Position numbers and translations under genes: made by a program
In this document: piece by piece, positions 10,186 through 21,262 of the stretch
Layout of the letters: every line of letters begins with the position of its first letter
Numbering within the stretch: the stretch's first letter is position 1
Notes under the pieces: model-generated
What the model was told of the DNA's origin: nothing
The model's database searches: none
What the model saw: only the letters and a program-made list of their open reading frames with translations
Assembly (NCBI RefSeq): GCF_029407905.1
Contig: NC_073628.1
Span: 21,357,501-21,421,500 of the forward strand
Source of the DNA: Bubalus kerabau
Taxonomy: Eukaryota; Chordata; Mammalia; Artiodactyla; Bovidae
Reading direction: 5' to 3'
Length of the DNA stretch: 64,000 nt

Positions 10186-11116
10186 TGCCCATATGTCAGT
10201 CAGTTCAGTCAATTCAGTCGCTCAGTTGTGTCCAACTCTTTGCGACCCCATGGACTGCAGCACGACAAGCCTTCCTGTCCATTACCAACTCCCAGAGTTT
10301 ACTCAAACTCATGTCCATTGCAGAGAAGGCAGTGGCAACCCTCTCCAGTACTTCTGCCTAGAAAATCCCATGGACGGAGAAGCCTGATAGGCTGCAGTTC
10401 ATGGGGTCTCGAAGAGTTGGACAGGACTGAGTGACTTCATTTTCACTTTTAAGTTTCATGTATTGGAGAAGGAAATGGCAACCCACTCCAGTGTTCTTGC
10501 CTGAAGAATCCCAGGGACAGCGGAACCTGGTGGTCTGCCGTCTATGGGGTCGCACAGAGTCGGACATAACTGAAGCGACTTAAGAGCAGCAGCAGCATGT
10601 CCATTGAGTCAGTGATGCCATCCAGCCATCTCATCCTCTGTCGTCCCCTTCTCCTCCTGCCTTCAATCTTTCCCAGCATCAGGGTCTTTTCCAATGAGTC
10701 AGTTCTTCACATCAGGTGGCCAAAGTATTGGAGTTTCAGCTTCAGCATCAGTCCTTCCAATGAATATTCAGCACTGATTTTCTTTAGGATGTACTGGTTG
10801 GATCTCCTTGCAGTCCAAGGGACTTTCAAGAGTCTTTTCCAACACCACAGTTCAAAAACATCAATTGTTTAGCACTCAACTTTCTTTATAGTCCAACTCT
10901 CACATCCATAAATGACTACTGGAAAAACCATAGCTTTGACTAGATGGACCTTTGTTGGCAAAGTAATGTCTCTGCTTTTTAATATGCTGTCTAGGTTGGT
11001 CATAACTTTTCTTCCAAAGAGCAAGCGTCTTTTAGTTTCATGGCTGCAGTCACCATCTGCAGTGATTTTGGAGCCCCCAAAAATAAAGTCTGTCACTGTT
11101 TCCATTGCCCATATGT
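10186..11116 (-). mobile_element. Bov-B LINE 3' end carrying a nested Bov-A2
   Basis: An antisense, 5'-truncated Bov-B copy occupies 10197-11105. The target duplication tgcccatatgt is perfect over 11 bp (10186-10196 and 11106-11116). The right part covers the C-terminal RT/ORF2 coding region: on minus, frames around 10869-11126 read DFIFGGSKITADGDCSHE and MVFPVVIYGCESWTIKK. Stop codons and frameshifts break it. The Bov-A2 at 10321-10595 splits the 3' end. Confidence 0.95.
10321..10595 (+). mobile_element. Bov-A2 dimeric SINE nested in Bov-B
   Basis: Two Bov-A monomers are joined by 'cattttcacttttaagtttc' and end in gcgacttaagagcagcagca. The flanks are a perfect 11-bp duplication, catgtccattg, at 10310-10320 and 10596-10606. 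That sequence occurs once in intact Bov-B, so the insertion is nested. Orientation is opposite to the host element. Confidence 0.96.
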
Positions 11117-11188
11117 GGCCCAGCACAATTCTGGAAGTTGTTTGAAGTTTAACATATAAGCAAGTTTAACACATAAGCAAGTGAGTAG

Positions 11189-11509
11189 AGATCAAATCAG
11201 TCACTCCTAAAGGAAATAAACCTGGACTATTCACTGGAAGTACTGATACTGAAGCTGAAGCTCCAATACTTTGACCACCTGATGTAAGGAGCCTACTCAT
11301 TAGAGAAGATCCTGATGCTGGGAAAAACTGAAGCAGGATGAGAAGGGGGTGACAGAGGATGAGACAGATGGTTGGATGGTGTCCTCGACTCAACGGACAT
11401 GAGTTTGAGCAAATTCTGAGAGATAGTGAAGGACAGGGAAGGCTGACATGCTGCAGTCCATGGGGTCACAAAGAGTTGGACACGACTGGGCGACTGAACA
11501 ACAACAACA
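11189..11509 (+). mobile_element. Bov-B LINE 3' end
   Basis: A sense, 5'-truncated copy running from 'cctaaaggaaataaacctgg' to 'gggcgactgaacaacaacaa'. A 10-bp target duplication, aagtgagtag, lies at 11179-11188 and 11510-11519. Just upstream a ~17-bp unit (aagtttaacatataagc) is duplicated in tandem. It lies convergent to the previous Bov-B. Confidence 0.94.
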
Positions 11510-11519
11510 AAGTGAGTAG

Positions 11520-13498
11520 TGTCAAGAATGTAACTCTTTGTGTGCAACGCAGTCTAGATCCTGGAAACCTCCTAGCCTGGTGTGTATCCACAAAGGGCCA
11601 AACGGGGTGGGAGAAGAAAGCAGATAGTCGGTGCTAAGTGACGTTTGGAAAGTTTGGGGGAAATCGTCCATTTCAAGACTTTGGCACTAGTGGGAGTATT
11701 GCCACTGGCCTTTATTACTAGAGTTCTGCAGATGAAAACAAGATCTTTGCTCCTTCAGATTTCCATCTGCTCCCACTGCTTTTTCCCACCTGAAGTGAAA
11801 ATCCTCTTCTGACGGCCTCTGTGGCAAGATGTGCTGCAGTGTCCAAACACCTGCTTGTGTGTTCAGGTGGTGAATGACCAGCAGGTGTGTCTGAAACAAC
11901 TATAATCCCGATTTCCCTGGGACTACACAAAATTTTAAAAGAAGGAAAGGAAAACAGACTCTCTAGAGTAGAGCCTCTTATATGTACTCAGCTTAGCCAA
12001 GTTCAAAGTGTTCTCCTTCCATTAATTCATGAATACTGAGAAGTAGAACAGAAAGAAGGCTGCACACACCTGCTGTTCCTCAAAGGATGAAAGAAAGGGA
12101 CCCAGAAGAGGCCAGTCTTTTTCGGAAGGTCAGCGAGTATCACGCTGTTAGCCAAGGTTTAGGGTGCAGAAATGCTGGGCCCCAAGACTCAGTGCCTGTC
12201 ACCAGACCTCACTTGGAGAGTGTTATTATGAAAGCACTTAGTCTGTTATTGGATTTCATTCCAGTCAGGGTTGAAGGAGGCTTTTAATTGTACAATAAAG
12301 TCCATTTGTTTGATCCATGATCACAGCTTTTTAAATTGTGTTTGCTCCCACACACTCAAATCCACACTGCTCACTACACAGTAATTAGGCAAGTCGATCA
12401 TAGTCCTTAGTGTAAATTAACGAGGTTCTACCAGAGTGAGCTTCTGAGGTCTGGATGAGACCCTGGAATGGTTCTCTCTCCCCTCCTCCACTCTCACGAT
12501 AGATGATCAATTTCTTTAACTCAAATTGCGTGTTCAATAGCCCTCTCTTCCCAGAGTCAGCAAGTCGGCCGTGACTTACACTTGAGAAGGGGGACTGGTG
12601 ACAAGAGAGAAGCTGGATGGAAATAGAAGGTTTTTGCATGCTACCTTGGAGAAAAACAGTGACATCTTGGCAAAGACAACAGAGTCAGTGGTAGCCACCG
12701 TCCTCAGCCAGAAACGATTATCTGGGGATCGTGTGTTTTCAGACTTCCTGTAAGTTTTCTCCTGATGTGATGTTAGTGGAATAATTAATGTATATCAAAG
12801 CGAAGCCTGGCCCAAGTGGATATTTAAACTGTATACCGTGTTTCCTTGTCTGATGGTTTCTTTTTCCCTGCCTAAGAAAGCCCAAGTGAACACTTAGTTC
12901 CCTATTATGTCTTGGAAAAGAACTTTGACGGTACTAACAGTACCATCACTTGGAGACATAAAGTTAAGAGAACATATTCTCCAGTGTCACCAGGATGGCA
13001 TATTTGTCTTCTGATTAATTTGCCCTCACTGTGTGTTATTAGGAGGTAACACAGTAGTTTTGTTTAATAACCAGCTTCACCGCCCATGGCTGACTCCAAA
13101 CTGATCACTCAGGCCTGCTGATGAAAGTCCTAATTCATCCTTGTTAGAGCAATTAGAGGGAAATTGGATAACCGTGCCTCTTCTCACAAAGGTCTACGTG
13201 AAGCTCTAGCCTATCCCCCAAGAGGTTAAACAAATGCTCACTTTGGCTGCAAGTGAAATAGATACTTTCCTTGTAAGTGAGATAGGACCAAATTAATTTA
13301 GAGCTCAAGAAGTTTTTAAGTGGGAGCTGAAGCTCAGCCTCTCTTCTCTTAGCTCCGTTCCTCTGTCTGCACACAGCCAGGTTCAATGTTCTCTCGCCGT
13401 TAGAAATCAATTATGACACTCTGCTCTACTGCAGATGATGTTCTGGCCTGAACTACACTTCCAGCATCCTGACTTCAGTTGCTTTTTCTTCCTGACCT
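11520..13498. other. Unique DNA, ~2 kb
   Basis: The longest repeat-free stretch in the first 15 kb. No splice-flanked frame or known exon is recognised. Short ATG frames on both strands have no supporting signal. Confidence 0.45.
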
Positions 13499-13510
13499 TG
13501 ACATTTGAGT

Positions 13511-13724
13511 GGGGCTTCCCTGGTGACTCAGACGGTAAAGAATCCGCCTGCAATGTAGGAGACCTGGGTTTAATCCCTGGGTCTGGAAGATCCCCTGGAG
13601 AAGGCAATGGCTACCCACTCCAATATTCTCACCTGGATAATCCCTTGGACAGAGGAGCCTGGAGGGCTACAGTCCATGGGGTCGCAAAGAGCTGGACATG
13701 ACTGAGCAACTAAGACTTTCACGC
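13511..13724 (+). mobile_element. Bov-tA SINE
   Basis: A complete head, body and tail (gacatgactgagcaactaag). The flanks tgacatttgagt (13499-13510) and tgacgttggagt (13725-13736) form a 12-bp target duplication with two mismatches. Confidence 0.93.
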
Positions 13725-13799
13725 TGACGTTGGAGTAGTTGTTTGAAAATGGAAAACTTTTTTTTTTACATTGGAGAACAGTCTTATCTGGTTTTTATT

Positions 13800-14065
13800 T
13801 TCATTTTTAAAATTTATTTATTTTTGATTGAAGGATACTTGCTTTACAATATTGTGTTGGTTTCTGCCATACATCAGCATGATTCAGCCGTAGGTATACG
13901 TACGTCCCTGCCCTCTTGAACCTCCCTCCCACCTCCCACCTCTCCCACCCCCTGTGTTATCATAGAGCACTGGATTTGAACTCCCTGTGTCAAGAGTAAA
14001 TTTCCACTGGCTATCTAATTTTGCGTATTGTAATGTATATGTTTCCATGCTACTCTCTCAATTTA
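13800..14065 (-). mobile_element. L1 LINE 3' end
   Basis: Antisense: a T-rich start, then gatacttgctttacaatatt, gtgttggtttctgccataca and cctcccacctcccacctctc, ending near gtttccatgctactctctc. These are the complement of the ruminant L1 3' UTR. Confidence 0.88.
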
Positions 14066-15420
14066 AACTGAAAGTGGAAACTTTTCAAAGCATTATGACA
14101 CATCTTGTCTCTGACCCGTTCCATTCCCCTGATGGGAATATAGCCACCTCAGGCTTGCTTCTGCCTGGGAAAAGGGTGTTTCTTCTATAGATGGACTTTT
14201 AACCATATGGGAAAATTTCTGGGGTTGAGGAAAGTGTTATAATGGACTCAGGAGACTAGAGACGGGAGGAGAAATGCAAAAATGAAATGAGACGTGAGGA
14301 GAGAAGTCTGTTGTGTTATGACAGAGTTGGTTTGGACCCAAAGAACAAGCAAGATGCAAGTGTTATTGAAGAACCAAAACATTTCTAATCCCTTGGCCAA
14401 TGCTTCTGCTCATTTGGCTCTGAGTCTCAATTATGCATCTAATTTCTTGGGTCTCTTGTCTCTTTTCTTATCTGTTAAATGAAGTCCTTGTGATCTCAAA
14501 AGTTCTTACTGACTCTGTAACATGAAAGTTTGTTTGCAACAAGTAACAGGGCAAATGGGGTTTTGTATGTGTGTATGTTGGCTCATGAGAAATCCAGCGA
14601 GGAGATGCTATGGACATTGGTTCAGCAGTTTGTAGTTACCAAGATCAGCATCTCTGCAATTCTTTGGGACTTTTTCTCATCTTGTCACCTGATAGCCTCC
14701 CAGACAGCTGCTGGTTTCTAGCACTGACATCCACAGCGTTCCATAGGAGAACAAGGAAACTCCTCTCCCCAAGGCTTTGTCTTTCTAGGAGAGAGCTGCT
14801 TTCTCCGTAGGTTTCCGCCTACATCTGGTTTCCCCAGGACCTGTAGTTAGCCACCCCTGGGTGCTGAGAATCTAAGAAGTCAAGCATTTCATTTTCCAGG
14901 TTTGTCAAAATGGAGGCAAAGCAAGAGGGTGTGGAGGTGGGTTGTGAGTCAGCAACCAAATCTGTCACAGGCTTTGAAGCTTGAAGCATGGTCTCCCTCA
15001 GCTTGCCTGTCTCAGACCCACAGAGGAAGGCAGTGGGCAGGCTTTATCACTGCCTGTAAATATTCCCTGTGCTTCCAGCCACACTGAGGGCAGTACTTTG
15101 TCACCACATGAACGCAGGTGCAGCCGGGCAGCTTGCTCTGGCCTGTACGTGCCAAAGTGGCATGTTTATGTTCCAGATGAAAGCATTTATGAACAAGCAG
15201 GCAACTTTCAGTGTCTTCTCAGCCCCTACAGCTAGGGATGTTCAGGTGTCAGAAGCTCCATCGTCCCAGGTCTAGGCGTGAAGATGAAACGGAGCAGAGA
15301 CCCCTGAGGGCACATGAGAGACACACAGGAGCAGCGTGATTCGGGAAGTTGCCAGTTATCACAGTACATCTTAGAGCATCTGGACTAAAACACACAGGCA
15401 GACAGGATGTGCTTACTGTT
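14066..15420. other. Unique DNA with a possible MIR fragment
   Basis: A MIR-like sense piece (ctctgagtctcaattatgca … atctgttaaatgaag) lies at about 14415-14490. The rest, to the CHR SINE, is unique. Frames of up to 84 codons occur but show no coding support. Confidence 0.4.
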
Positions 15421-15428
15421 GAAAATTC

Positions 15429-15674
15429 TCTGATGGTCCAGTGGTTAAGAATCCACCTTGCAATTCAGGGGAGGGGGTTCAGTCCCTGGTGGGGAACTAA
15501 GATCCCACATGCTTCTGGGCAACTAAGCCCGAGCGTGGCCACTACTGAAGCCCACACGCCACAGCTAGAGAGTCCGTGCACCACCATGAAAGATCCCACG
15601 TGTTGCAACAAAGATCTCATGTGCCTCAACCAAGACCCAAAGCAGCCAAATAAAGAAACAAGTATTTAAAGGCA
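15429..15674 (+). mobile_element. CHR-type tRNA SINE
   Basis: The tRNA-like head (gatggtccagtggttaagaa) is followed by the 'aactaagatcccacatgc' body and an A-rich tail. The flanking gaaaattc at 15421-15428 and 15675-15682 is an 8-bp target duplication. Confidence 0.9.
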
Positions 15675-15682
15675 GAAAATTC

Positions 15683-16401
15683 CACAGCCACCGAGACCCC
15701 AGTCTGGAGCCTGGCCTCTCCGGTTCTTCCCAAGTTTGGTCACTTCCTCCACTTCTGCCCTACTTCTTGAGCACTCCCCAAACGCTGTTCTGGCCAGGGA
15801 CGTGATGACAGATCATCCTCAGGGGGGAGCGCCTGTTAGAGCTCAGTGGCTTTGTGCTGCGATGAGGACCAGCTGGAGGTGGTCCTTCCAGCATGTCTTT
15901 GTTAGATTTCTCTCTGGCTCCTCAAAGCAGAGGGGAGGAGGAGGATCTTTCCCAGGCTAGAGCACTTGAAATCACTCATGTGCTGTGGCAAATGCGATGC
16001 TAATAACAGCTGGGTTTTGTAAGAGTTTCCGGGGATCCATTTTCACCATCATCATCACAGCCACCATCATGGCCATCATTATTATGCTCGTTGCCTCTAA
16101 TGACTTTTCACATTTAGGGAGCACTACCATTGGGCTGGGGACAGGAAACATATAATCTCTTCCCATAGAACATACATCTTTAAAAAGCCACGGGGATAAG
16201 CAAGTCATAGAGACTCCAGGAGAGATGGATAATCCTCACCTGCTAATGCAAAGTAAGGCACATAGGAACATGGAGAAGGTATGGATTAGACACTCAGGAA
16301 ACTTGTTCCTTCCTCATCTATGGACTTCCCTCTGTGACCTAGATAAAGCTCTGTCTTTTTAGGGTGCCACTTTCTCCAATTTACTATTAATATTAAAAAT
16401 C
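15683..16401. other. Unique DNA with CAT-rich tract
   Basis: A (CAT)n-like tract runs at about 16040-16086. No repeat family or exon is recognised. Confidence 0.45.
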
Positions 16402-16483
16402 TAGTATTCTGGCCTGGAGAATGCCATGGACAGAGGAGCCTGGCAGGCTACAGGGGTGGCAAAGAGTCAGACACGCCTGAGTC
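16402..16483 (+). mobile_element. Bov-A SINE fragment
   Basis: Only the 3' half is present (ttctggcctggagaatgcca to agagtcagacacgcctgag). Confidence 0.82.
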
Positions 16484-16529
16484 AGACACCTATGATAAAG
16501 TACATATGTACTCAAATCCTCCCTGCATT

Positions 16530-17021
16530 ATTTTCCTTTATTTTTAATTGGAGGATAATTGCCTGACAATGTTGTGTTGGTTTCTGCCATACAGCAGCAT
16601 GGATCAGCCATAGGTATCCATATGTCCCCTCCCCTTGAGCCTTCCTCCCACCTCCCACCCCATCCCACCTATTTAGGTTGTCACTGAGCACCAGGTTGAG
16701 CTCCCTGCATCATACAGCAAATTCCCACTGGCTATTTATTTTACATCCCTGGAGAAGGGAATGGCAACCTACTGCAGTATTCTTGCCTGGAGAGTCCCAT
16801 GGACAGAGGAGCCTGGGGGGCTACAGTCCAAAGGGTCGCAAAGCGTTGGATACCACTGAGCAGTCCGCGCAGCAGATCTATTTTCCATATGGTACTGTAT
16901 GTTTCCAGGCTGCTCTCTCCATTCGTCCCACCCTCTCCTTCCCCGACTGTGTTCACAAGTCTGTTCTCCATGTCTGCATCTCCATTGCTGTCCTGCAAAT
17001 AGGTTCATCGGTACCATTTTA
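16530..17021 (-). mobile_element. L1 LINE 3' end interrupted by Bov-A
   Basis: Antisense L1 3' UTR: attggaggataattgcctga, gtgttggtttctgccataca, gtttccaggctgctctctcc, and ctgcaaataggttcatcggt near the right end. A Bov-A monomer splits it at 16747-16878. Confidence 0.9.
16747..16878 (+). mobile_element. Bov-A monomer nested in L1
   Basis: The SINE body lacks a tRNA head. The flanks tattttacat (16737-16746) and tattttccat (16879-16888) are a 10-bp duplication with one mismatch. The L1 sequence continues across it. Confidence 0.9.
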
Positions 17022-17175
17022 GAGACAAAGATCGATCTTAGAAAAAATTCACACAATGGTCATCTTGCTCAAGCCAAGTATATGGGTGTGGGTAGTGTCC
17101 TCAGAGGCACCAGTTCCTCTAGATCAGAGGAAATCTGATGCTTTTCCTGCCCTGTCTGAGCTATTTGCTTACTTG

Positions 17176-17394
17176 CTGTGTGCTCAGTCACTCAGTCATG
17201 TCCAACTCTTTGCAACCCCATAGACTGCAGCCCATCAGACTACTCTGTCCATGGGATTTTCCAGGCAAGATTTCTGGAGTGGGTTGCCATTTCCCTCTCT
17301 GGGGGAATCTTCCCAACCCAGGGACTGAAACTGTGTCTCCAGTGTCTCCTGCATTGCTAGTAGAGTCTTTACCATTTAGCCACCAGGGAAGCTC
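17176..17394 (-). mobile_element. Bov-tA SINE with perfect TSD
   Basis: Antisense Bov-tA flanked by a perfect 13-bp duplication, atttgcttacttg, at 17163-17175 and 17395-17407. The intact duplication suggests a fairly recent insertion. Confidence 0.95.
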
Positions 17395-17407
17395 ATTTGC
17401 TTACTTG

Positions 17408-17798
17408 GAGTAGAGAAATGGACAGGCAAGCAAAAAAGCTGAATGACCTTAGGCTATTTATTTGCAGCTATGAGTAGTCCCGTGGTGTGTGTATATGTAA
17501 GAAGACATTAGATGGGAAAGAAGCAGCAGGGCTGGCCAGAGTGGTTATCAGTCCGGAACTCCTCATCTTTGGCTACAAATTCTCACACACTGCTTAAACA
17601 CATTAGCATTCAGCATCTTTCCCTACATAGCTAGGTAACAGTCTGAGCTTCCCTTGGGGACTTGTCACGTGCCTATGCGAAGCTGACTCAGAGCTACCCT
17701 GAGAGTCTGAGGAGAGTACCTCTCCCCAGTTCTGTGTTCCAGGGGCTGGCATCTTCCCTGGTGGAGAGAACACGAGGCTGGTTGAGTAGGTGAGTCCT
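17408..17798. other. Unique DNA
   Basis: Nothing is recognised between two SINEs. Confidence 0.45.
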
Positions 17799-18044
17799 GT
17801 GTGTGTGTGTGCATGCTCCTGTGTGTTCAATCACTCAGTTGTGTCTAACTCTTTGCGACCCCATGGACTGTAGCACACCAGGCTCCTCTCTCTGTCCATG
17901 GGATTCTCCAGGCAAGAATGCTGGAGTGGATTGCCATGCACTTCTCCAGGGGATCTTCCCAACCCAGGGATCAAAGCAGCATCTCATGTGTCTCCTGCAC
18001 TGCAGGCAAATTCTTCACTGCTGAGCCACCAAGGAAGCCCCAGC
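17799..18044 (-). mobile_element. Bov-tA SINE with GT tail
   Basis: Antisense copy with a (GT)n-rich 3' end at 17799-17811. The flanking tgagtcct at 17791-17798 and 18045-18052 is an 8-bp target duplication. Confidence 0.92.
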
Positions 18045-18058
18045 TGAGTCCTCTGAGT

Positions 18059-18265
18059 GAGTGATAGTCGCTCAGTCATGTCTGACTCTTTGTGACCCCA
18101 TGGACTGTAGCCTGCCAGGCGCCTGTGTCCGTGGAATTCTCCAGGCAAGAACACTGGAGTGGGTTGCCATTTCCTCCTCCAGGGGATCTTCCTGACTCAA
18201 GGACTGAACCTGCATCTCCTGCATTAGCAGGAGGATTCTTTATCATTATCACCACCTGGGAAGCC
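18059..18265 (-). mobile_element. Bov-tA SINE
   Basis: A second antisense copy 15 bp after the previous one. It runs from gatagtcgctcagtcatgtc to the head complement (atcaccacctgggaagccc). Confidence 0.9.
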
Positions 18266-18451
18266 CTGTAATAGTATGGTTTAAGTGTATTTGTTTTAGA
18301 CTCTGGATTATAATTCAATGCTGTGTTATTTATTTTCTTCTTCAGAGTGTTCCAGACTTGGTCATTGGGAGTTCTTTCAATTTGGCTCTGTGTTCTTTCA
18401 AGATGCTTCTTTGAAAAAAAATTTTTTAACTCTACATTCTTTACTTGAATA

Positions 18452-18660
18452 CTATAGGCTGCAGTCTATGGGGTTGTTAAGAGTCAGACACACTGAGCGA
18501 CTTCCCTTTCACTTTTCACTTTCATACATTGAAGAAGAAAATGGCAACCCACTCCAGTGTTCTTGCCTGGAGAATCCCAGGGACGGCGGAGCCTGGTGGG
18601 TTGCTGTCTATGGGGTCGCACAGAGTTGGAAACGACTGAAGCGACTTAGCAGCGGCAGCA
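18452..18660 (+). mobile_element. Bov-A2 SINE, 5'-truncated
   Basis: The end of the first monomer, the linker cctttcacttttcactttca, then a complete second monomer ending gcgacttagcagcggcagca. Confidence 0.9.
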
Positions 18661-18699
18661 GTTTTGACCTACTAATTTGATTTACTTACTTATTTGTTT

Positions 18700-18805
18700 A
18701 CTTTTTAAATAATTTTTATTGAAGTATAGTTGCTTTACAATGTTATGTTAGTTTCTGCTGTTACAGCAAAGGGCATCAGCCATATGTATACACGTATCCC
18801 CTCTT
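18700..18805 (-). mobile_element. L1 LINE 3' end, short
   Basis: Antisense: atttttattgaagtatagtt, tgctttacaatgttatgtta, then a truncated end. It differs from the other L1 ends here and belongs to another ruminant L1 subfamily. Confidence 0.8.
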
Positions 18806-18825
18806 TTTGATATGCTTCTATCTTT

Positions 18826-18930
18826 CTTCCATGCTTTCTTCTTCCCTCCCTCTCTCCCTCCTTCCTTTCTCTTTCACTTTCTCTCTTTCTCTTCCCCCTT
18901 CCTCTTTATTCCTTTTTTTTCTTTATAAAA
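18826..18930. repeat. Polypyrimidine tract
   Basis: About 100 bp of almost pure C/T (ccctccctctctccctcctt and similar) with a run of T near 18913-18920. Confidence 0.9.
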
Positions 18931-18957
18931 CATTTAGCACTTTCTTGCCTTCTGCCA

Positions 18958-19450
18958 AGAAGGCAGAGATATTACTTTACCGACAAAGGTCCATCTGGTC
19001 AAAGCTATGGTTTTTCCAGTAGCCACGTATGAATGTGAGAGTTGGACCATAAAGAAAGCTGAGCACCAAAGAACTGGTGCTTTTGAACTGTGGTGTTGGA
19101 AAAGACTCTTGAGAGTCCTTTGGACTGCAAGGAGATCAAACCAGTCTATGCTAAAGGAAATCAGTCCTGAATATTCATTGGAAGGGCTGATGCTGAAGCT
19201 GAAACTTCAATACTTTGGCCACCTGATGTGAAGAACTGACTCACTGGAAAAGACCCTGATGCTGGGAAAGACTGAAGGCAAGAGGAGAAGGGGATGACAG
19301 AGGCTGGGATGGTTGGATGGCATCACCGCTTCAATGGACATGAAGTTGAGCAAGTTCTGGGAGTTGGTGATGAACAGGGAAGCCTGGCGTGCTGCAGTCC
19401 ATGGAGTTGCAAACAGTCGGACACGACTGAGCGACTGAACTGAGCTGAAG
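18958..19450 (+). mobile_element. Bov-B LINE 3' end with 12-bp TSD
   Basis: A sense, 5'-truncated copy with ORF2 C-terminal code (reads ESWTIKKAEHQRTGAFELWC) and the Bov-B tail gagcgactgaactgagctga. The target duplication tgccttctgcca is perfect at 18946-18957 and 19451-19462. The reading frame breaks near 19230. Confidence 0.95.
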
Positions 19451-19462
19451 TGCCTTCTGCCA

Positions 19463-20214
19463 CTCCCCTATACTCCAAGTTTATCCTGCGTTTTCTCTAC
19501 GCAGCCCTATAGCAGGCAGGTCTCCAAGAAGCCCTAGTTTTTTTAACTGAAGAATGGCACATAGAAAGCAGCTCTCAGTACTGAGTGTGCCCCTTTGTTG
19601 TTGCAGTACCCCTGCTTCTAGGCTCAGCCATCTAAGCTAGAAAAGTACATGCATGCATATCAACCCATGTGTGTACACATATCTGTATCCATCTGTTTAT
19701 GTGTGTATGCATCCACGGAGGTGTATACATGTAAACATGAAGTAATACTGATGTCTCTGGCATGAATCCAGGATCACAGGATTCATTCTGCTTTCCTCTG
19801 CCCCGTACTTATTGGACACCTCTTTCTCTGACAGTCATCTCCCATTATCTAAAAATCTGTTTACTTATTTGTTCAGCTCTTAGCCTCATTTCAAGTCTCC
19901 CAAATCCTTCAGTCTCTATTGGAATCCTGTGTATAATCTCACAGCACACCATTCACATCTCATTCATGGTATTTAGCACAGAGTGACTATGTGTCTGATG
20001 TCTACTGTGTCTGCCATAGAGAGTTGCCCTAAAGGCAGGACCACGCTGCCTTGGTCTCCACTGTGCACCGTGCAAAGATTTACTGCATACATGAAAGAGA
20101 GAAGTGAGAAGACCTGCTAAAGTGACAGCTGCTTTTACACAGGCCCTTCCATGCAGTCCTCATTTGTACTGCTGTTGCATTAGACAGATGGAAGGCGTCT
20201 CTGTCCACTTTCCA
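19463..20214. other. Unique DNA
   Basis: A TG/CA-rich imperfect tract lies at about 19645-19740 (catgtgtgtacacatatctg). Nothing else is recognised. Confidence 0.45.
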
Positions 20215-20890
20215 ACACTCGGTTGCTTCACCCAGGTTTATCATCTTCATAGCCACTACTATTATCTGCCATCATCTTGTCTGTCTTTTGTCTCCCCTCC
20301 TAGACAATAAGCTCCACAGGGGTTGGACTGTCATGCTGAGTGAAGTAATTCAGAAAAAGGAAAACAAATATTGTGTATTAATGCATACACGGACTCTGAA
20401 AAAAAAAACACCCAGTATGGATGATAATATTTACAAAGCAGAAATAGAGACACAGGCATAGAGAACAAATTTATGAATGCCAAAGGGGAGGGGGGATGGG
20501 ATGAATTGGGAGATTACGATGAACACATATACACTACTGATGCTGTGTATAAAATGGGTAACTCATGAGAATCTATGGTATGGCACAGGGAATAGCAGAG
20601 AGAGATCTATGGTATAGATCATAGAGGATCTATCATCTAGCACAGAGTACTACTATTTAGTGCTCTGTGGCGACCAAAATGAGAAGGAAATCCAAAAAAG
20701 AGGGGATACCTATAAATACGTAGCTGATTCACTTTGCTATACAGGAGGAACTAACATGAAAATGTAAAGCAACTCTGCTCCAATAAAAAACTTTTTATAA
20801 AAAGCTCCACAGGGACAAAGAACTTGCCTGTCTCATTCACCACCATATCCTAGAACAGTATATAACCCAAAGCAGGTATTGGATAAAAGT
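20215..20890 (+). mobile_element. L2 LINE 3' end split by L1
   Basis: L2-like sequence at 20215-20321 (ctcccctcctagacaataag, ctccacagg) resumes at 20815 (acaaagaacttgcctgtctc, ccaccatatcctagaacagt, ggtattggataaaagttc). The gap is an L1 insertion. Confidence 0.68.
20322..20801 (+). mobile_element. L1 LINE 3' end nested in L2
   Basis: A 5'-truncated sense copy ending aagcaactctgctccaataa and A/T. The flanking aagctccacaggg at 20309-20321 and 20802-20814 is a perfect 13-bp target duplication. Near 20580-20640 it has internal short repeats (gatctatggtatagatcata). Confidence 0.93.
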
Positions 20891-20948
20891 TCATGGAATA
20901 TTGAAGAAACTGCACTATTAATAGTAAATAGCAATGTTATTAACATCT

Positions 20949-21122
20949 GTTCAGTTCAGTTCAGTTCAGTCACTCACTTGTGTCCGACTCTTTGTGACCC
21001 CATGGACTGAAGCATGCCAGGCCTCCTTGTCCATCACCAACTCCTGGAGTTTAATCAAACTCATGTCCATTGAGTCAGTGATGCCATCCAACCATCTCAT
21101 CCTCTATCATCCCCTTCTCCTC
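20949..21122 (-). mobile_element. Bov-B LINE 3' end
   Basis: An antisense short copy. It opens with four (GTTCA) units, the complement of the ACTGA tail, then cactcacttgtgtccgactc, and stops at ccccttctcctc. Confidence 0.92.
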
Positions 21123-21228
21123 ATTGTTTTACATTATATCAACACCAATATTAACCAGATGTGTGATTAGTATTGTTATTTTTTAAATGTTTTTGGAACT
21201 TACATAGGTGGACACTAAAAAATAACTT

Positions 21229-21262
21229 TAAATAAAGAAAGAAAGAAAAGAAAAGAAAGAGG
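21229..21262. repeat. (GAAA)n-rich microsatellite
   Basis: An imperfect run of aaagaaagaaaagaaaagaa. Confidence 0.85.
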
